Shown here: positions 22,183 through 34,899 of the stretch, piece by piece
How the letters are laid out: each line of letters begins with the position of its first letter
How positions within the stretch are numbered: the first letter of the stretch is position 1
The notes under the pieces: model-generated
Seen by the model: the letters and a program-made list of their open reading frames with translations, nothing else
The model's database searches: none
Told to the model about the DNA's origin: nothing
Assembly (NCBI RefSeq): GCF_009389715.1
Contig: NW_024067666.1
Location: 2,769,001 to 2,833,000, forward strand
DNA from: Phoenix dactylifera
Lineage: Eukaryota > Streptophyta > Magnoliopsida > Arecales > Arecaceae
DNA length: 64,000 nt
Direction: 5' to 3'
Program-made: the position numbers and the translations under genes

Positions 22183-25132
22183 GATTCCCAGAGAGAGTGA
22201 GGGAGGAGCAACGAGCGGTGGGGTGGTGGAGGTGAGTACAAATAGGCGGTATGGTTGCGGGGAGAGAGAGAGAGGGGATAGGGGCGAGCTCCGAGGCGAC
22301 GGACCACAGACTGGCGGTGGGGCCCGCAGGGCATGTGAGGGTGGGGCCAGGCTCGCTGGAGAGCAGAGATAGATGGTTCCCGTGAGTCGGGGTTGGGCCG
22401 GGTGTCTGGTACGTGGGTGCACGTGCCGTGTAAAGAATAACTCTTTTTTTTTCTTTTTTGAGGCGTACGAGTGTTCCCCTCGTCTCGGCTTGGCTTTATT
22501 CTTTGATAAGACTTTTCCAGTAAGATATTGCAAACGAATTTCTTTGGGTATTCTGATGTCTTCACACAATTTGCAGGGTTTATGGGAGACCTATTTGTAT
22601 ATAAGCTTGCAGTGATTCTCCTGCTAGAAAGATAAATGAAATGGCAACGCATTAGCATTATAAAAGAACGACGTATGGTTTAAAAATTATTATTATTATT
22701 ATTATTTGGTTCTGGTGGTGATATGATTACGTTGGAACGGCCTTTTACAAATGATCGGACTGGATTCCACAAAAATGCGAACGATCAGAGTGGAGAATAA
22801 ATGCATTCACAAGACTTCCAACGTCAGATAAAATGGATGTATTCGGTGTCTATTTTGGGGTGGGTGATGCATTCTATTACTGAAGGAACCATGTCCATTT
22901 TGGTACATCTATTAGACAATTTTAGACTACATATAGAATCGTCCTCCATAATCAGACAAATCAAAGTAATTCATACAATTTAGACTACGTACAGAATCTT
23001 CCTCCATAATCTACTAAATCAAGGTAATCCTTATATCTGGATCCAACACTTAATCTAATAGATGTTGGGGGACACAAGTTTTTATTGTGTGAAAACTTAA
23101 TCTTCCTCCATTAAGAGATGCAACCCTTAATCAAGTTTACGGACACTCGAGAGACAAGTTTTTATTGTGTGGAACAAAAAAAAAAACTGCCCATAAAGGG
23201 AAGTATTCATCAATCATAAGTTATACGGCCCTTACATGCCCTTACATGAATAGGGATGAGCAGGTGCGATCCAAATAACTTGCAAGTTACAGATTTTGAA
23301 ATATATTCTTCAACTCTAAAAAAAATTAATGCCAGTTTCAATATGCAACATACTATTACTAGATATCTTTAAACTTGTGGGGAACTGAATTGTGATGGTT
23401 TCAAAGCTTCTAAGTCTCTATTTGGATTTGGAAAAGGTTGCTACTATTAAAAACAAACTACCACTGTGCAATGTACTTTTTAATGATTCAGCTGGTTATG
23501 CTTATGTGAGATTAGTGTCAGCGGCCGATGTACCAAAAGAAAAAAAAAAAATTTGGTGGGAAATTCTTGTTATTTCTGTTAGGCCCTTCATTTAAGATGG
23601 ATGATGTGGTAGCAATCTACGCGGGAAAAGCTATAGAAAAAATTTGACTGTCGGAACATGAGTTTGATTTGCATCTTAGAAGTATTGTATAGCTTGATTA
23701 GTTGATTGATCTACAATGAGTTTGGATTTTGATTTATATTAATGGAATGTCTAATTATTAATGCTACACAGCATCCCTCCACAATAGAGGCAGCAATGGA
23801 CAGCTGTATCGACACTCTATTTAGAAGCGATTTGGGTTGCAGCGAAGGCCCTTCCGGTTGTGCTTGGGACAGCTCACACGCAAGTGGCCGTCGAGCGTAC
23901 CGCACGGGGCGAGAAAGCCAATGAGCAAATGTGGAAGTCCGTGACACGCGCCGGAGAGCTGCTGAGCTGGCAAGTTGGTCCGCCGGTCAAGATTCCGGAA
24001 CGCGGTTGGGTTCATGGTATGATAAGCGCGTCCTCCCAGCTCATTCCAGCTCATATCTCTAAATCATTTTACGGAGAATTTTTAATTGTGTTTGGACAGT
24101 TTTCAGTGCACGAATAAATTTTAAATCTTGATTATTAAAAAAAAAAACCAATCATGCAAGTTTTTTTTTTAAAATATAGATTTGGTAAAATCTACGAGAA
24201 ACCGTGTAAGTATATTTCTACTAGCATATTGGCTATTTGCCAAAAAAAATTTAATATTTATACAAGACTAACAAATTCAAATAGTACCTCTCAGTTAGAT
24301 TTTTTTAGATAAGATCTTGGATTGTGATAAATGGTATTAAAACGGATCCAGCTTATAAATTATGTGGATTAGAAGATACTACAGCACGGGTTCATATGGA
24401 CTGACCATAAACTGATCGTGGTATTTATAATTAGATTTGAATAGATTTAGATTCTTAGCCTATCGAGAACGCCAATATATGACTAACATGTTTGGGTGAG
24501 GTCAGGGTTGTGACAGAACCTTGCGCGATGGAAGCATCATGGCAAATAGCAAAATGACCTCCGGCTTAGTTGCATGTTAGCCATTTTTCTCAATTAAAAT
24601 TTTTAGTTTGTTTTACTGAAAGGCAGCACAACTTGCACCACAAGTAAAACTAACGTTTCAAATACTGCTAGAACAAGATAACACTAATGTACTATACCAT
24701 TTCAGAAAATCCAAACAAGATTTAGCACTGATATTTGAACCTTGAACGGAATTTAGAAAGATTGATTGTAAAAAAATCGTAATTTCATGACTCACTTGAT
24801 CCTGACCAGGGGGTGCCCCAATTGTTGCTCAACTTTTTGGCCTCCTGCCAATATAGAGCAAGCTTGAAGAGATGATAATGAAAGGCAGCACACATTGATG
24901 CGAACCCTTGCTCTAGATTGTGTTAGCTGTCAAGAAGTTACATACTAAATTTTGGATGGGCATGGGCTTGATCCCAACCTTCGCCACTTTTGTTGTTGCA
25001 CCAAGAGCTCATCCATCATCAATTGTTTCAACGTGATTATATTAGTCTATATAGAAGCTAGAGGCCACATCCATGTAACCATGCAAAACACCACAAATTA
25101 TATGATGATATTGGCTAGTTGAAGAAGAATAG
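22183..25132. other. AGP upstream region and intergenic DNA
   Basis: The first few hundred bases (to about 22600) form the likely promoter and 5' UTR of the arabinogalactan gene on the minus strand; no clear TATA box was found. An ATT microsatellite lies at about 22686-22706. A GC-rich patch at about 23820-24050 stands out from AT-rich surroundings but holds no recognised protein. The rest shows nothing. Confidence 0.4.
22686..22706 (+). repeat. (ATT)n microsatellite
   Basis: About seven ATT units in AT-rich DNA upstream of the arabinogalactan gene. Confidence 0.85.
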
Positions 25133-25566
25133 TGCAATACCCTAGGATCTCGCCCAAAAAAAGTTAGTCGGATGATGTTATTTGAGTTTCTTGACTCTGT
25201 ACAAATACTCAAGATCTACACAGCGCATAGTCGATATGGAATTAAACACACATCCGCACATATCCTTACATACTCTCCTCATTTAAGTCCCAGCATCCTC
25301 GCTAGGCTAAGGGTCCAAATCTATACAAATCTAATCATAAGCACCATGATCAGCCCGTGGTCACCCTATATGAACCTATACTACAGTGTCCCCTAGTTAA
25401 CATATGCCATAGGCGGGGTACACTCTAATACCATTTGTCATAATCCATAACCTCACTCAAAAATGTTAACTGAAAGGTGTTATTTGAGTTTCTTAGCCCT
25501 GTACAAATATTCAAGATCTATCCAGTGTCTAGCTAAAATCGGACTAAACACACGTCTGCACAGATA
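25133..25566 (-). mobile_element. Decayed TRIM element, same family as 40251-40688
   Basis: Two LTR-like repeats (about 25133-25270 and 25436-25566) surround an interior that matches the complete element at 40251-40688 block by block, including AAGATCTA, CTAAACACAC and the TCCTCGCTAGGCTAAGGGT interior. The primer-binding site remnant reads CTCTAATACCA on the plus strand, next to the right repeat. The outer edge of the right repeat is lost. Orientation is minus, as for the copies at 40 and 41 kb. Confidence 0.8.
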
Positions 25567-25789
25567 TTAGAAAATGACCAGTCTAAATCCCTAAATAGCC
25601 TTTCCACAAACCATCCTTGGATAATAAATCATCCACGAGTTTGGATCCACTTTATTTATGGTTTGAATCAAAGAGGTTTAGTTCCAAACTGCTAGCTAAA
25701 CGCAGAATAGCCCACGAATAACTGGATCTTGTTGTTTACCAATTGGGCTTTACTCAATCATTAGCCCTTCCTCAATGAAAAGATGGTCC

Positions 25790-25871
25790 ATGGTCCTGGA
25801 TAGGACCCATCTAGTTTGGACAGGAGTTGTATGGTCCAGGATAGGACCTATCTAGTTTGGACAGGGGTTGT
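25790..25871 (+). repeat. 41-bp tandem duplication
   Basis: Two adjacent 41-bp copies (25790-25830 and 25831-25871) that begin ATGGTCC and contain TCTAGTTTGGACAGG. They differ at a few positions. No gene is associated. Confidence 0.85.
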
Positions 25872-27401
25872 ACCTTTCTTACAGAAGAAGGATTCATCCT
25901 CCTTCACGCGAATCCACCGTTGGATCGCACGATGGCCGCTTCGAGATCTATGCAGCAGGCTGATAAATAAAAGATGTCGGAGTGCTTTGTGATCTGTGTG
26001 GGGTATGATCCGACGGTCGACATCGCGAAAGTAGAACGATCATTCTTTCTAGAAGAGCATGTTTCAAGATAAACATGATCTGATGTTCCAAAAAAGAATG
26101 TAGAAAGTCAGAGATGACACCAAATTTATATGGACGCAAGAAGAGTTCATGACATTGGCATCTAATCGTTGGAACATGGCTTGTAGTTCTGTTAATGTAA
26201 CGGGATTTGTTATCCCCTTGTTATGTGCTTATATGTATATTGTTAATTAAATCACATACTTTAACGCAGTTTTCTTTTTCTTTTTTCTTTTCTTTTTCTA
26301 AGAATGTTATGGTTATATTGGAAAACTTCTAATTGAGGTGAATATATAACTTGTACACTTGGATTCTTTAGAAGAAACTTTCCTATGCTTTCTTTCCTGT
26401 TGCAATTAGGAAGCAATTATCTTGGGAATGGACTCATATAGATCTTGTGATTTGCCAACACATTACTTCTAAAACTAATAAGCTTCTCCTCTTGTTTTTT
26501 CTTTATACTAGAAGCCTTTAGAAAAGATCTTGCGAGCCTTCTTTTTGCTCTTCTAACCACAATTGTGCTTATGCATTGGCAAGAATACAAAGGCAATCTG
26601 TATATCTGTTTCTTATTCATGGAAGATTGTTCATACAGTTCGCCATACTTACAAGAGAAAGATGCAACCTGATACTAGCTGGAGTTTTGTCCTCAAAGTC
26701 AAGCGAGAATTAGGCATAATATCTGTTAGATGATTCCAAACAGTTCGACCCCTACTTGATTAAAGTGAAAATGATGCTAGATCAAATCTCGTTTCCCACC
26801 TTTGTATTTTAAACTTGCTTGGTTCTTGTTCATATTGTTTTTCAGTTTCACCTACAATTAGATTAATATATCACGCTTTTCTTTGTTGTTTGTATCGGGA
26901 TTGATTTGAAATGGATGCTTTGCTTATCGTGTAATTTGGTTGAATTTTCATGTTAACTTAATCCATATGCAGCATGAGTTTGATATGAGTGTCATAGGCA
27001 TATGTACTTGAAGGTTTTGCATTGTGGAAACGTGTTGCATCGTGTCTATGTTTTAACCTAAAAAACAAATAGACTAACAACTTCAGTTTCTATGGGGTGA
27101 TATCAAAAACATATGTAAAATCCTAAACCCTAGTCTACTCCTAACTAGCTTAGAAAGCTAGTGACTTAAGGGCCATGGCTTAGGCATGCATGTGTGAAGA
27201 AATGCTCTGGTATTTCACAAGCTTAATGGGTGGATGGCTCATGAATTATTGATAGGATATAGATATCTCAGTATATTAGCTAACATGGTATGTCTTGTAT
27301 TTAGAGAAATAGAAAGGTAGACCTCCTTGCTCAGGCCCTTGGCTCTCGCCCTCATAGCAGACAGAGCGCTCGAGCAGACGTTTGGTGGTAACTTTAACGT
27401 T
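25872..27401. other. Intergenic DNA, no gene seen
   Basis: Short ORFs only. A pyrimidine-rich tract occurs near 26272-26300. Material from about 27300 may be a 5' extension of the gypsy relic that follows, but I cannot assign it. Confidence 0.35.
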
Positions 27402-28325
27402 GACTATTCCATTTGGAACAGAAGGTTTCACCATCTATAGTGATGTATCTCACAAAGGCCTTAGTTGTGTTTTGATATAGAATGAAAAAGTAATAGCTTA
27501 TGTCTCTAGGTAGTTAGGGCTCGTTTGGTTCGCGGGAAAAGAAGGGGGGAAAGTGTGGTCAACGGGAAAGTAATGAGATGCCTCTTGTTTGGTTGGAGTT
27601 TTCAAAGGAGAGAGAAGGGAAAGTTGTATTCCCATGGGAATGTGATTCCCACATTTCATGGGAAAGTCTTTCCCATGAGAAACATGGGAAAGTTACTTTC
27701 CCATGAGGCGGGAATCACTCCATTTTTACTTTTTCCCAAAAAGTCCCTTCAGCATTAAAGAAGCATTAAAGAGGCATTAAAAACCTAATTTTTATTAAGG
27801 GCATAATAGTAATTATATATAACTTTCCTAGGAAAGTGGATGGCCAACCAAACATAAGCACATTGGAAATTTGTCACTTTCCCATGGTCAACCAAACATG
27901 CCAAAAGTACTTTCCTAGGCATTCTCTTCCTAGGAATTTGTTTCCCAGGAATCATGTTCCTAGGAAAGAAAATGCTTCCTGCGAACCAAACGAGCCCTTA
28001 AAGTCATATAAGTTGAACTATCCTATGTATGACTTGGAGTTTGCGGTTGTAGTTTTGCTCTAAAAATATGGAGGCATTATTTGTATGGTGAGTACTACGA
28101 GGTTTTTATGGACAATAAAAGCTTAAAGCATATGTTTACTCAAAAAGAGCTAAACTTAAGGCAAAGAGCTTCTAAAAGATTATAATCTGACTATTAGTTA
28201 TCATCCAGAGAGAGGAAATATTGTAGCTGATTCTTTGAGCAGAAAATTCTTAGGTGAATTGGCGACTCTAATTACAATATAGAAATGTATTTTGTTAGAT
28301 CTAGAGAGATACGATAATGAGGTAC
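27402..28325 (+). pseudogene. Ty3/gypsy RNase H relic interrupted by a MITE
   Basis: Left part 27402-27516 reads like the start of a gypsy RNase H domain (GTEGFTIYSD, then HKGL.CVL, then VIAY.SR). Right part 28001-28325 continues it ([15 protein letters not shown], then ISYHPERGNIVADSLSRK, then LLDLERYD). The two halves are contiguous once the MITE at 27517-27997 and one copy of its TTA duplication are disregarded. Multiple stops and at least one frame change show it was dead; no LTRs were found nearby. Confidence 0.85.
27517..27997. mobile_element. Tourist/Harbinger-like MITE, copy 1
   Basis: A 481-bp non-coding element with terminal inverted repeats: GGGCTCGTTTGGTTCGC at the left, and the complement GCGAACCAAACGAGCCC at the right. 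It is flanked by TTA on both sides (27514-27516 and 27998-28000), the 3-bp target duplication of PIF/Harbinger-type elements. The interior is full of short palindromic words such as TTCCCATGGGAA. It lies within the gypsy RNase H relic and so is younger than it. Confidence 0.92.
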
Positions 28326-29076
28326 CATTAATGGTCTGGTAGACTGGTATCATGCTTTGGAAAGATTAATGGTCTGGTACCCCTTAATCTGCACTCAAGC
28401 CTTTCTCAGGTGACAAGTGCTTTCCTCTCTTTGCTTGAAAGATTGCTTTGGTTCAGATAAGATACTCTCCAAGAAAGAAATATAGATGGTTGAAGTAACA
28501 AGCTTGCTATTTAAATCCATAGCCATGCCCTTTTTTTTATAGAGTAAGTGCTCCATATATTATGACTTGTTGCTCTGTATATGGTGGCTATTAACCAGTC
28601 TCTCATATCCTCCTCACGTCTGCCAGTAGCCTGAAAAAAAAGGCATGTTTTAGCCAAAGTGCAACTTTTCAATGCTTGTAGCATGTTTAATACTTGTTTT
28701 GAATGTGTCTATCACTCTATAATTTGGCATCCAATTGTCTTCATTAGTCAGCAATGTGTATTTTCATCAGAATATTATTGTTTCCCCAAAAGTATCTATC
28801 TACATTGCATTTTGGTGGCTTGTTACACAACTTCAACAACTTGGCAGTACCCTGAACAAATATCACTCACCGGCCTAAACGACGAGCAAACACTCAAACG
28901 TGAGAGCAAGGGAGTACCCTAAACAAATATCTGTACTATGTTCTCGATCTTTTTATTTGCTTGAAGAATCTGTTACAATAATTGCAAAGAATAAAAACTT
29001 TTTGCATGGATTTCTATCTAGCCTTTTGCTTGCGGGGAATCGGTGCTTTAACGTCCGCATCTAGAACACATCTTTT
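28326..29076. other. Intergenic DNA between gypsy relic and MITE copy 2
   Basis: No gene recognised; may include further unrecognised gypsy remnants. Confidence 0.3.
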
Positions 29077-29548
29077 GGACTCATTTGATTCGTAGAAAAA
29101 GAAAAACAAAGTATGATCAATAAAAAAATAGAAAAAATATCTATATTTAGTTAGAGTTTTCATAGGAGAGAGATGGAAAGTAGATTTTCCATTGGAATAA
29201 GATTCTCACATTTTATAGAAAAGAAAAATCCATATAGAACATAAAAAAAAGTTATTTTTCCACAGGCTAGGAATTGGAACATTTTTTTTAAAGAAAAAGT
29301 ATTCTTAAACTTTTAGATAGAATGGAATAATCTCTTTTCTTTTACTATGGGCACAACAAATATTTTATATAACTTTCTTAGAAAAGTAGATGCTCAACTA
29401 ATAAAAAGCCACTCTAAAATATGCGACTTTTTCATAGTCAAACAAAAATGCAAGAACTATTTTTCCATGCATTATATATCCAGGCATCTATTTTTCAGAA
29501 AAAAATATTTTAGTGAGGAAAAATTATTTTCATGAACCAAACGAGTCT
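29077..29548. mobile_element. Tourist/Harbinger-like MITE, copy 2 (decayed)
   Basis: About 472 bp whose ends GGACTCATTTGATTCG and TGAACCAAACGAGTCT are diverged versions of the copy 1 inverted repeats. It has similar interior order and length and is flanked by TTT on both sides. More substitutions, mostly G to A and C to T, suggest an older, methylation-decayed copy. Confidence 0.82.
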
Positions 29549-30348
29549 TTTGATCCTTTGTGATTGATGAAGTGTAACTAATGAAGTGGGCTGGGACTTT
29601 TGAAAGAAGGTTGTGATTCAGAGCATTAATGCTTATCACGCGACTTTGTATTTTAGCTGATTAAGGTCTAACTGGGTAAGGGTTCTTTTAATATCATTAG
29701 TGACATGGAAGGTGTTTGGTTTAACTGTTTCTGGAGAAGTAATTGAGGCTTTGTTGATGCTCTGCAAATAACACTTGGAAGGTTGAAGTAGTCCTAAGGT
29801 GGAGTAGTAATGGAGCTAGCAGTGCTCAATTTTTGACAATTTCATTGCTATTGGAGATCACTTGAATGTAATGTATATGTAGAGGATGGTGGATGGAGGC
29901 CGGTTAATATTGTGCAAAGGAAAATGTTAGCTCTCTCTTAATATGAAACTAAACAAAGGTCCCTTTCAAGCCAGACATGTAGCGAAACATCTACTTAATG
30001 TGAAAGTGATTAGACTACTTCGCCTAATGGTTTCCTCCAAAGACTAGTCTTGAATCACTTAACAGGATGCATAGCTGATAAGAAAAGAGTCAGGACAAGT
30101 ACTCCCCAAATAAGTTCTTCCTTTGTTTGGTTGCGTTATTTTGATCGCACAGAATGGTCAAGTTTTGTTATTATTCTTCTATATGCTATGTCCATTTGAT
30201 TTGGGGAAAAAAAATGGAGCAGGAAAGAGAAGTTCTTTTCTTGAAGTGAATTTGTAAAGTCACTGGGTGAGAAAGGTGACTCGAGCATATTATGAAACAA
30301 ATATTAAGAATAGAAAGGAGTTGGAAATGAGTACTAAAGAGCAATCTT

Positions 30349-30635
30349 TCGGCTTGATCTAGGGGCACCGGTGGCGTAGGTAGGTGCCACCCTCTGCTCC
30401 GATACATTCGGGCCATGATTAGTAGCGACGTTGCTTTACAGGCCAAGTATATTTACAGAGAGGCTAATGGAACCGCAGATTGGGTGGGCTCATACATAGC
30501 CGATCACTCGAAGAGCCTATGGGTTGAAAAAAGAGAGTTGCCTATAGCACTTCGAAATTTGCTATTTTTTGATTTTTTTTAAATATATCCATATTAGATA
30601 TGTATGAGCCATCCACTGTAGCACAAAAAAAAAAG
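30349..30635 (+). mobile_element. 5'-truncated LINE insertion with target duplication
   Basis: A 287-bp insertion between exact 12-bp copies of AAGAGCAATCTT (30337-30348 and 30636-30647). It ends in an A run just before the right copy. Its 5' part encodes the end of a LINE RNase H domain (YIYREANGTADWVGSYIADH, then LWVEKRELP and LLFFD). Target-primed reverse transcription gives this anatomy: 5' truncation, A tail and a target duplication. Confidence 0.9.
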
Positions 30636-30959
30636 AAGAGCAATCTTGGATGGTGATGTAAAATAAGGTGGCCAACTGAGTCATGCAAGTCAATTAGCAG
30701 CTCTGGTTAATTTTGCTTTCACAAGATAATATAATTGAGTTGCATTTGATCTTGGTTAAGATTAAGATAGACTGCTAAACTCCAATGCAAAAGGGATATT
30801 CAGATACTTTCTCTTGAATTCTATCTAGGGTGCATCAGTTAGTCCTCCGCATGTAGAATGGATTTAGGCAGGCTTCCAGAGAAAATTACCTTCAACACAT
30901 CTTCCAGTTGGCATCGACTCTCATTTTAGCCCTCTTTACAAGTTTAGGTTTCAGGATTT

Positions 30960-31290
30960 CAGGTTTGGTCTGTCCGGACTCGCTGGATTTTGGTTAGAAC
31001 TAAAATGAATAGAATGCTACTATATTTATATTTACATCTTTATTTTTTTAATAGATACGGGTATAGATGCAAAAATTAAATGGACATCAGGATTGCCATC
31101 CATGTTTATGCTAAAAGAATATAGATATAAATTAGATATTAAACATATCAATATGTGTTCTAAACAAATATAAATATAAATTAGATATTAGTTGTACTTA
31201 TATTTTTCTATCTATCTACCTATCTATCTCTCTCTATATATATATATAAAAGCCGAATATTGTTGGATATAAATCGGTTTTTAAGTAGAC
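30960..31290. repeat. AT-rich dispersed repeat
   Basis: Loose array of ATATAAAT/AGATATTA words ending in CTAT and TA microsatellite (about 31203-31252). It resembles the sequence at 8110-8560. Confidence 0.45.
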
Positions 31291-33700
31291 TTCGATAACA
31301 AAAACTAAAACAAATATAAGGCATAAAGTTAGTCCCACATGGATATTGACATGACCTTGGTCTGACCACTCTTGTATTAAAAATATTAAAAATTAAAATA
31401 TTTTTAAAATATAATTTAAAAATAACAATAAATTTTCTATACTAAATATAACTGTGACTCTTTAACTGCAGCATAATTAAAAAAAAATATCATGAATAAT
31501 CCGTTCTTAGACCTCGTAATATATATGCACACATATATAGATTTTATTAATATTTTAAAATACTTTAAATAAAAAAGATTTAAAAATATCATAAGAACAA
31601 AATGAAGTGTATTCAATTTCATTTTTATAAACGGAAAAAGATTTTATGAAAGAAATTGATTAATAAAATATAACATATCAATCATGCTTTAAATGACCCT
31701 ATTTAATGATGCGAATATGCTTTAAACAAGTATAATAAACAATCTTCTTAAAGCAATTTTAAATATTGTCCTATTAATTGAATAGTTCGCACCTAAGTAG
31801 AAGGTCGAGTCTATTGAGATTATGTATATTTTTTTTGGGTATAGAGTGGGGGTGGCTCTGGTTTCCCCTTATTCAGGGACAAAAAGAGCAAAAAACTTTT
31901 TGGGATGCCATGGAGCTACTTGGGTTCTTGGTGAACCTGGGGTGGAGAACAAATCGTCAAGCCCAAGATTTAGTACCTGTAAACATCTGTCTTCATCATC
32001 CAGACAATGTCCTGGGCATCATTAGAAAACACTCAAGAAGTTCTAAAAGTAATATCTATCATCTGAAGATTTTTTAAGATTTTACAATGTCTTGTCTGCG
32101 TTATCATATGATATTAACTGAATGGAGAATATAAAGAGAAGTCTCTCAATTTGGCTAAGAAAATGGAGTAGGAAGGATTAGGGAGACCATCAATAGTGCA
32201 ATTTGAAGATCTTTTAAGTGAAACACAAATCTCCTTTTAAATGGATTGTGGTTTAACATTCTGTTCTAGCTGTTTTTCCTATGCAGATATGGATTTACTT
32301 CAAATGTTGTAGCTGGCATCCTCACATCTTGGGATAATAAACTTCTTGTTGTAATCAAATTGAGAAGAGCATGCTCTCAATAGATGACAATAACATGTCT
32401 CAACTTAGGTTGCAATTCAGAACCATGCACACCTGGAAAAGGCAACCTACTTGAAGAAACCACACAAAGGCCAAAAGCTAGTCTAAAATGCAAGCTCTTA
32501 GGATCCCAAAGGTTGGTGCCATTAGTTTATTCTCATGCTTAGAATTTAGTAAGAGAAAATTGAGAGCGTGCTGCATGCAATGATTGATTGTTATTAGTAC
32601 GGGGCCTAGAAGAGCTTTTTCTTGTACTGTTATCCTTCAATAAATAAAGTTGGAAGCTGGCTCCATTATCCTTTGGCCAAGACATTGATTGAAAGAGTGT
32701 GATATGTCACAGTAGCCAAGCATGTGGTTTGCTCAATTGTCGTCATTCATGGTACATTCATGGGAGACGGAGCAGTGCAGTCGTTCTTAACCAATCATAA
32801 GCCTAATTCAGAGCATCCTCCTGATCCTCCATCAGATTTTATTTGTATCTTTATTTCATCCTGAGCAATTCAGAAAATTATATGGGACCTATTAGGACTG
32901 AAGGACAACCAACAAAGGGTTCTGGTTCAAGAAATTTTACCAGTCTAGGTTCAATTTGTTTCAAGCCAAGAGGTAGAGCTAGCTCACTGCCCCTCACAAA
33001 TGTTGCAGCCAATGCCTAGTCCTCAGCTTCGGCTGACTCGAAAATGAAAAGGATTCGGGTTGAGACCGAGCTAATCCACCACATTGCTCATCCAACTGTG
33101 TGGTTGCTCAAGAGTTGACATTTTTTTTCAGGGTATTCATGGCCACAACTAAGCCACGCTCATATCTTTGTGCTAGTTTGAAGCCTTTGCCTGTCCGGGG
33201 GAGGCTCATCCTAGACATGCGGGGAATCGAAATATGGGAGAGAGATGAACCAAGATACTGGTTTATCATAACATGCTGAATGTTTAATAGAAGGACCAAG
33301 ATATTCAGATATATTTGGCTCACAAAATACTAAGATATAAAAACATCCACCAACATCGTAATTATAGGATTAAAAACAGTCTTGCATATTTTTTCTATTA
33401 TTCAGTAATTAAGAACTTGACATTCGAATGTAAAGAGATTAAATATCTAGATATATATCAATATTGTAATACCGATATCTCAGAATAAATCAGTTTGCAT
33501 TTACGAGATAGTAAAAGACCTTATTTTCTTCCCTTTAAGTGCTTGGTAGTGAACACGGGCCAACCTACATTAGAATGACCATGTTAGAGTGTGTTCTCCA
33601 TTCTGCTCAAGATCCTGCTGGAGTTTTATGTATCAGAAACACTGCGTCAACTTTCAAAGGCGACACCCTCCTTTCTTGAGGGGTATTAAAGAGCTGTTTG
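31291..33700. other. Intergenic DNA, no gene seen
   Basis: AT-rich sequence with short unassigned ORFs only, for example a 99-codon plus-strand frame at 31778-32077 that matches no family known to me. Confidence 0.35.
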
Positions 33701-33849
33701 GCAAGAGGAGGGGAAGCATAGGACTTTTAAAACTCATGTATGGACCTCTTGGTTCCCCAAGGACAGAGCCCCCATCAAATTAACATGATAACCCACACTA
33801 GAAAAGGAGTGCGGAGTCATCAATAGCAATGGCCTTGGAGCAACATCAT

Positions 33850-34200
33850 GATGCAGAAGGTTCTGAGAGCTGTAAGCTTGTAAGCCTTCCGGCATGACAG
33901 TGAAAGAACGAGCACTGTTTGCGAAAGCAGGTAGCAATATCAAGTTCACCCACACTACCTGAATCGAACGGGGGGACAAGGCAATGAATGAGATGGGAGA
34001 ACCACATGGGGGTCTTCAACCTCCCATGCCTTTGCTGTAATGATACCATCACCGATCCTGCACCGAAGACAATGTCAGCCAGGCCCCATACATCAAGCAT
34101 CAGTAAAGGCAAATTAAAATGTTCCAGCAAGCGACTACAGCTATCTTCAAACATAACTCCATCTGCTGATGGGCTGCGGACCCTATTTCACTGGCAAATT
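33850..34200 (-). pseudogene. Possible protein kinase fragment
   Basis: A minus-strand frame running down from about 34175 contains a stretch with LPLLMLDVWGLADIVF, which resembles the subdomain IX region (D-x-W-x-G) of plant kinase or kinase-RING proteins. The sequence around it is not recognisable, and no catalytic loop or flanking exons were found. It lies downstream of the DUF620 gene. This is a tentative reading. Confidence 0.25.
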
Positions 34201-34899
34201 GTAAGTTGTCATGCAGCAACCAAAAAAAAAATGATGAAGAAACCCTGAAAGATGATATCAGCATCCATGAATTCATATAATGCCATATAGGATAAAAAAG
34301 AACACATTAAACATTCAACATCTGATATAGAACAAAAGTTTGGTTGGTTTACATCAACTAGCTTAGAAAGACTAATACCAGGCTGCAGGAGGCAAGGAAG
34401 AATTAGATTCCAAGGCCCACGATTAATCCAATGTTATCACCTCTCACTTCATCTCAAATGGTTTAGACACCAATCAACAAACAAAACACAAAAGAAAATC
34501 TGAAAACACATCTGAACAGTCACATGCCAGTGACGAAGTTCCTGTTGCCACCAGCAAGAGAATTAGCCTAAGAATCGAAGCATCAGCACAACCTCGATCC
34601 TCTTCTTTGGGCATGGAAGGCCGCACCCTGTGGAAAAAAGAAGAAACCCTAACTCCATCCCACACAGATTTAAACCAAATTAACCAAACCGCTACCTCCC
34701 AGCAACTCTGTATTAGAGTATAGGAATCTGACAAGGCCAGCAAAATGTGAGGCCTGTATTTGAATGATTATGCTCCTATTTACAGAGGACACTGCAATTA
34801 CCAAATCTACAATCCCCTTGAATTTGTGCCTGCTACCTACATTTCATGGTTTGTTAGTCAACTAAAAGACAAACTATAAGTTTTGATCAACTTCTGATG

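Noticed and set aside
21415..22372. Glycine- and arginine-rich plus-strand ORFs of 226-261 codons
   Set aside because: They are the antisense of the proline-rich arabinogalactan exon; codons of a Pro/Ala/Thr-rich protein read backwards give Gly/Arg/Val frames.
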